Below, piece by piece: positions 61,329 to 64,000 of a DNA stretch of 64,000 nucleotides. Both the position numbers and the translations under genes were made by a program. The notes beneath the pieces are model-generated. The model was not told the origin of the DNA, did not search any database, and worked only from the letters and a program-made list of their open reading frames with translations. How positions within the stretch are numbered: position 1 is the stretch's first letter; every line of letters begins with the position of its first letter. The stretch is from Actinomycetospora succinea (GTDB lineage Bacteria; Actinomycetota; Actinomycetes; Mycobacteriales; Pseudonocardiaceae): positions 62,001 through 126,000 of the forward strand of contig NZ_SNYO01000013.1 in assembly GCF_004363095.1 (NCBI RefSeq), in the 5' to 3' direction.

Positions 61329-62277
61329 CGAACGCGCGCCGGTGCTCCGAGGGCGTGCGTCCGTAGACCTCGAGGAACGCGGTTCGCATCGTCTCGGTCG
61401 ACCGGAAGCCGCAGCGCGCGGCGACCCGCGCCAGCGGGACGTCGGAGGTGGCGACGAGCGCGGCGGCGGCCTCGGTGCGCGCGCGGCGCACGTGCTCGGC
61501 GGGGGTGCGCCCGAGGTGGCTGCGGAACAGCCGGGCGAGGTGGCGCTCGCTGACCCCGGCGTGGTCGGCGAGGGCGGCGGCGCCGAGGTCGGCGTCGAGG
61601 TGCCCGGCCACGTGGTCCACGGCGCGGCGCACGACGTCGTCGGCGGGCGCCGGGGCGGCGACGTGCACGCTCATCTGCGCCTGGGTCCCCGGCCGCTGCA
61701 GGTAGGTGACGAGCGCCCGGGCGACCCGCCGGACGATCACCGGCCCGTGGTCCTCGTCGACGAACGACAGCGCGAGGTCGAGAGCGCTGGTCACCCCCGC
61801 CGACGTGGCGATCCGGCCGTCGCGCACGAAGATCGGGTCCGGGTCGACGTCGACGGCGGGGTAGGCGCGGGCGAGGTCGGCGGCGAACACCCAGTGGGTG
61901 GTGGCGCGGCGCCCGTCGAGCAGCCCGGCCGCGGCGAGGACGTGTGCGCCGGTGCAGACCGACGCGACCCGGCGGGCGTCACGGGCGAGGCGCCGGACGT
62001 GCGCGAGCAGCACCGGGTCGGCGGCGGCGCGCTCGGCACCGAAGCCGCCCGCCACGACGAGGGTGTCGACGGCGCCGGTGTGCTGCTCGAGCGCCCCGTG
62101 GGCCGCGAGCTGCAGGCCGGGCCGGCACGTCATCGTCCGGCCGCCCGGCGTGAGGAGGGTGACCGTGTAGGCCGGGTCGGCGCCGACGTCGCGGGCCGCG
62201 GCGAGCGTGGAGGTGATGCAGGCGATGTCGAGCAGCTCGGCGTCGTCGTACCCGACCACCACCGTCGCCCGTGCCAT
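61315..62277 (-). CDS. GlxA family transcriptional regulator (DJ-1/PfpI + AraC HTH)
   Basis: A 320-residue regulator. The N-terminal DJ-1/PfpI-like domain shows ATVVVGYDDAELLDIACITSTLAAA, LVVAGGFGAERA, and ARRVASVCTGAHVLAAAGLLDGRRATTHW with the conserved Cys. The C-terminal two HTH units are VSERHLARLFRSHLGRTPAEHV and LARVAARCGFRSTETMRTAFLEVYGRTPSEHR. These proteins respond to small metabolites; the ligand is unknown. The ATG is preceded by TAGGGT at 6 nt, so the mRNA is probably leaderless. It is divergent from the next gene. Confidence 0.92.
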   Translation of the reverse strand: MARATVVVGYDDAELLDIACITSTLAAARDVGADPAYTVTLLTPGGRTMTCRPGLQLAAHGALEQHTGAVDTLVVAGGFGAERAAADPVLLAHVRRLARDARRVASVCTGAHVLAAAGLLDGRRATTHWVFAADLARAYPAVDVDPDPIFVRDGRIATSAGVTSALDLALSFVDEDHGPVIVRRVARALVTYLQRPGTQAQMSVHVAAPAPADDVVRRAVDHVAGHLDADLGAAALADHAGVSERHLARLFRSHLGRTPAEHVRRARTEAAAALVATSDVPLARVAARCGFRSTETMRTAFLEVYGRTPSEHRRAFVTAP

Positions 62278-62283
62278 GCTCGG

Positions 62284-62289
62284 ACCCTA
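62284..62289 (-). promoter_or_regulatory. -10 element of a probable leaderless GlxA-type promoter
   Basis: On the minus strand TAGGGT ends 6 nt before the ATG at 62277. A short dyad, GTCCGGA/TCCGGAC (62305-62333), overlaps the expected -35 region and could be an operator. Confidence 0.5.
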
Positions 62290-62345
62290 GCTCCCGGCGT
62301 GTCCGTCCGGACCCGTTCCGCAGGAATCCGGACAGGTCTCGCCGG

Positions 62346-62362
62346 ATACCCCCAGGGGGTAT
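62346..62362 (+). promoter_or_regulatory. CsoR-type operator palindrome
   Basis: ATACCCCCAGGGGGTAT is a perfect 17-nt palindrome with an A centre. It closely matches the ATACCCC-GGGGTAT operators of the CsoR/CstR/RcnR family in actinobacteria. It lies 24 nt before the ATG at 62387, where a repressor would block transcription. No csoR gene is in this window. Confidence 0.65.
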
Positions 62363-62386
62363 TGCTCCTGCGCCACGGTCGTCGCC

Positions 62387-62959
62387 ATGACCACCTCCTC
62401 GCACGCCCCCCACACCCACGGCGCGCTCGGCGCGGTCGCCCGGCGCTGGCCCGTGGCGGTCGGCCTGCTCGCCGCCGCCGCGATGGTGCTCGCCGGCCCC
62501 GCCACCGCCGCCGACCTCGCGATGGTCGTCGTGCTCGCCGCGTCCTGCTACGTCGCCGCGGCCGCGTTCTCGCGACCGTGGATGGCGTGGGTCTGGGTCG
62601 CGGTGGGCTCCGTCCTCGTGGTGGCGTCCCGCCTGCTCGCGATCTCGCCGACCCTGGTCAACGCCGTCGCGGGCGCCGCACTGCTCGTGCTCGGGGTGGT
62701 GCGCGGCGTTGCCCGGCCGGCGCTCGCCCGCCAGACGGCGGGGTTCGTGGTCTACGGCCTCCTCGCGCTCGTGGCGCTGGCGCTCCCGCCCGGCCCCGGC
62801 CTGGTCCTCGCCGCCCTGACGCTCGTCGGGCACGGCGCCTGGGACCTCTGGCACCTGCGCCGGCACCGCGACCAGGTCTCGCCGTCGCTGGCCGAGGCCT
62901 GCGTGGCGCTCGACGTCCCCGCGGGCCTCGCGGTGCTCGTCCTCGCGTTCCTGGTGTGA
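62387..62959 (+). CDS. Polytopic membrane protein of unknown function behind a CsoR-type site
   Basis: A 190-residue membrane protein. After a short His-containing head (MTTSSHAPHTHGALG) there are about six hydrophobic helices: WPVAVGLLAAAAMVLAGPA, LAMVVVLAASCYVAAAAF, WMAWVWVAVGSVLVVASRLLA, VAGAALLVLGVVRGVA, GFVVYGLLALVALALPPGPGLVLAALTLVGHGAWDLWHLRRH and DVPAGLAVLVLAFLV. The GHGAWDLWHLRRH loop carries histidines that might bind metal. The family is not recognised. It overlaps ogt (ATG overlapping TGA), so the two are translated together. The operator suggests copper or sulfur-species control. Confidence 0.75.
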   Translation: MTTSSHAPHTHGALGAVARRWPVAVGLLAAAAMVLAGPATAADLAMVVVLAASCYVAAAAFSRPWMAWVWVAVGSVLVVASRLLAISPTLVNAVAGAALLVLGVVRGVARPALARQTAGFVVYGLLALVALALPPGPGLVLAALTLVGHGAWDLWHLRRHRDQVSPSLAEACVALDVPAGLAVLVLAFLV

Positions 62960-63462
62960 TGGGGGCCGTGACCGTCACGCACACCGTGCTCGAGAGCCCG
63001 CTCGGTCCGCTGACCCTGCGAGCGCACGACGGCGTGCTCTCCGGGCTCTACATGACCGAGCACCGGCACGGCCCCGCCGCGGAGACCCTCGGCGCCCGCG
63101 ACGACGACGGCCTGCCCGCCGCCCGCGAGCAGCTCGCCGCCTACTTCGACGGCGAGCTCACCGACTTCGACCTCGCGACGACGGCCGGCGGCACCCCGTT
63201 CCAGCAGCGCGTCTGGGCGGCGCTGCGCGAGATCCCGTACGGCGCGACCGTGACCTACGGCGAGCTGGCCGCGGCGATCGGGCAGCCCACCGCCGTGCGT
63301 GCGGTGGGGCTCGCCAACGGCCGCAACCCGATCAGCATCGTCGTGCCGTGCCACCGCGTCATCGGCTCGACGGGCTCGCTCACCGGCTACGGCGGCGGCG
63401 TCGAGCGCAAGCGCGCCCTGCTCGACCTCGAGTCCCGGAGCGCTCAGCGCCGCTCGGGCTGA
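62959..63462 (+). CDS. ogt: Methylated-DNA-[protein]-cysteine S-methyltransferase
   Basis: Suicide repair protein for O6-methylguanine (167 residues). The active-site motif ISIVVPCHRVIGSTGSLTGYGGGVERK contains the acceptor Cys in PCHR. The winged-helix GTPFQQRVWAALREIPYGATVTYGELAAAIGQPTAVRAVG precedes it. The N-terminal LESPLGPLTLRAHDGVLSGLYM is standard. The ATG overlaps the upstream membrane gene stop; a GTG 9 nt later is possible. The 3' end overlaps the acidic gene convergently by 19 nt. Confidence 0.94.
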   Translation: MGAVTVTHTVLESPLGPLTLRAHDGVLSGLYMTEHRHGPAAETLGARDDDGLPAAREQLAAYFDGELTDFDLATTAGGTPFQQRVWAALREIPYGATVTYGELAAAIGQPTAVRAVGLANGRNPISIVVPCHRVIGSTGSLTGYGGGVERKRALLDLESRSAQRRSG

Positions 63463-64000
63463 GTCCGGGCGGCCTCGCCGTCGGGGTCGAACCAGGGGTG
63501 GCCGCCCGCGGCGCCGTTCCCGGTGGTCGGTGGGGCGACGCCGTTCTGATCGGTCGCGCCGTCGTCGTCCGCGCCAGCGTCGTCGCTCTCGGCGGCGGTG
63601 TCGGTCCCGTCGGCGGGCTCCGCGTCCGCGTCGGCCACCGGCTCCTCGTCGACGTCCTCGCCGGGAGGCGTGTCCTCGGCGCCCGGCGTGTCCGGCGTGT
63701 CCGGCGCCTCCTCGGCGTCCTCCGGGGCGACCCCCTCGAGGTAGCCCGGGTACTCGGTGGTCGTGTCGTCGGCCTCGTCCTCGTCGGCGGCGCTCTCCGG
63801 GGCGTCCTGCAGGTAGCCCGGGTAGCGGTCGTCGTCCGCGACGGGCTCCTCGGCGCTCTCCTCCGCCGCGTCCTCGGGGGTCTCCTCGAGCTCCTCCTCG
63901 GCCTCCTCCTGGGCGGGGGTGTCCTGCTCGGGGGCCTCCGGCGCGCGGAGGTCGGTGGCCGCGAAGGTCTCGGTGTCGGCGGGCTCGTCGTCGACGGGGT
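63444..64000 (-). CDS. Highly acidic low-complexity protein (partial, N-terminus beyond window)
   Basis: The last 184 residues of a protein that enters from the right edge. It is rich in Asp, Glu, Ala and Pro and shows the repeated motif YPGYL twice, in DDDRYPGYLQDAPESA and TTTEYPGYLEGVAPEDA. The C-terminus ends AAGGHPWFDPDGEAARTQPERR. No membrane helix or known domain is visible in this part. Because the upstream portion is outside the window, the role cannot be stated; such tails are often found on DNA-binding, septal or secreted actinobacterial proteins. Confidence 0.6.
   Translation of the reverse strand, partial: PVDDEPADTETFAATDLRAPEAPEQDTPAQEEAEEELEETPEDAAEESAEEPVADDDRYPGYLQDAPESAADEDEADDTTTEYPGYLEGVAPEDAEEAPDTPDTPGAEDTPPGEDVDEEPVADADAEPADGTDTAAESDDAGADDDGATDQNGVAPPTTGNGAAGGHPWFDPDGEAARTQPERR

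Overview
This 64 kb window is chromosomal DNA of a very GC-rich actinobacterium. The ruvC-ruvA-ruvB-yajC-secD-secF-apt-rel gene order, the frequent GTG starts with four-base stop/start overlaps, and the many partner-switch, DUF2630 and DUF1348-type proteins all point that way. My best guess is the Pseudonocardiales (a Pseudonocardia or Actinomycetospora relative). This is inferred from gene content, not from a marker gene. I see no rRNA, tRNA, prophage, insertion sequence, CRISPR array or large biosynthetic cluster.

Layout. 1-10.8 kb: a partial DUF1348 gene, then the Holliday-junction (ruvCAB), Sec-accessory (yajC-secD-secF), purine-salvage (apt) and stringent-response (rel) genes. An alpha/beta hydrolase sits between ruvC and ruvA, and a LexA-type SOS box lies before ruvA. 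10.8-15.4 kb (minus): an ABC-2 exporter with a DUF4097 protein and a ribbon-helix-helix repressor whose own promoter carries an 11-bp-phased operator array, then an AI-2E family permease. 15.5-24.7 kb: pyruvate kinase, a PatB/MalY-type C-S lyase, a 977-residue FAD/Fe-S oxidoreductase, a CoA-binding/pcm operon and acetyl-CoA synthetase.

24.8-27.4 kb: a short-chain dehydrogenase and treZ. 27.6-32.6 kb: a 1,670-residue protein that joins a hybrid histidine kinase, a SpoIIE phosphatase, an RsbW-like kinase domain and a STAS antagonist. 32.6-36.9 kb: a NarL-type two-component pair beside tandem paralogous membrane proteins. 37-40.3 kb: aldo/keto reductase, a second hydrolase, and a haem-binding ferric-reductase-like membrane protein preceded by a tiny membrane protein. 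40.3-46.8 kb (minus): glgX and treY overlapping, followed by an NhaA-DsbA fusion. With treZ these give the debranching and TreYZ steps from glycogen to trehalose.

46.9-52 kb: a HIT/histidine phosphatase/TMEM175 channel/MFS operon and an amidase. 52-64 kb: small NTF2-like and DUF2630 genes, an MprF-like protein, two cation-diffusion facilitators, a LuxR regulator, a CPA1 antiporter, a methyltransferase, a GlxA-type regulator, a membrane protein behind a CsoR-type palindrome, ogt, and a partial highly acidic protein.

Two window-wide patterns stand out. First, at least nine genes have a TANNNT -10 hexamer only 6-8 nt before the start codon, which predicts leaderless mRNAs. Second, long near-perfect palindromes recur at gene ends; several share GTGAG(C/T)-type termini or a GAGCGAAGGGCACC core, and one relative lies inside a coding sequence.
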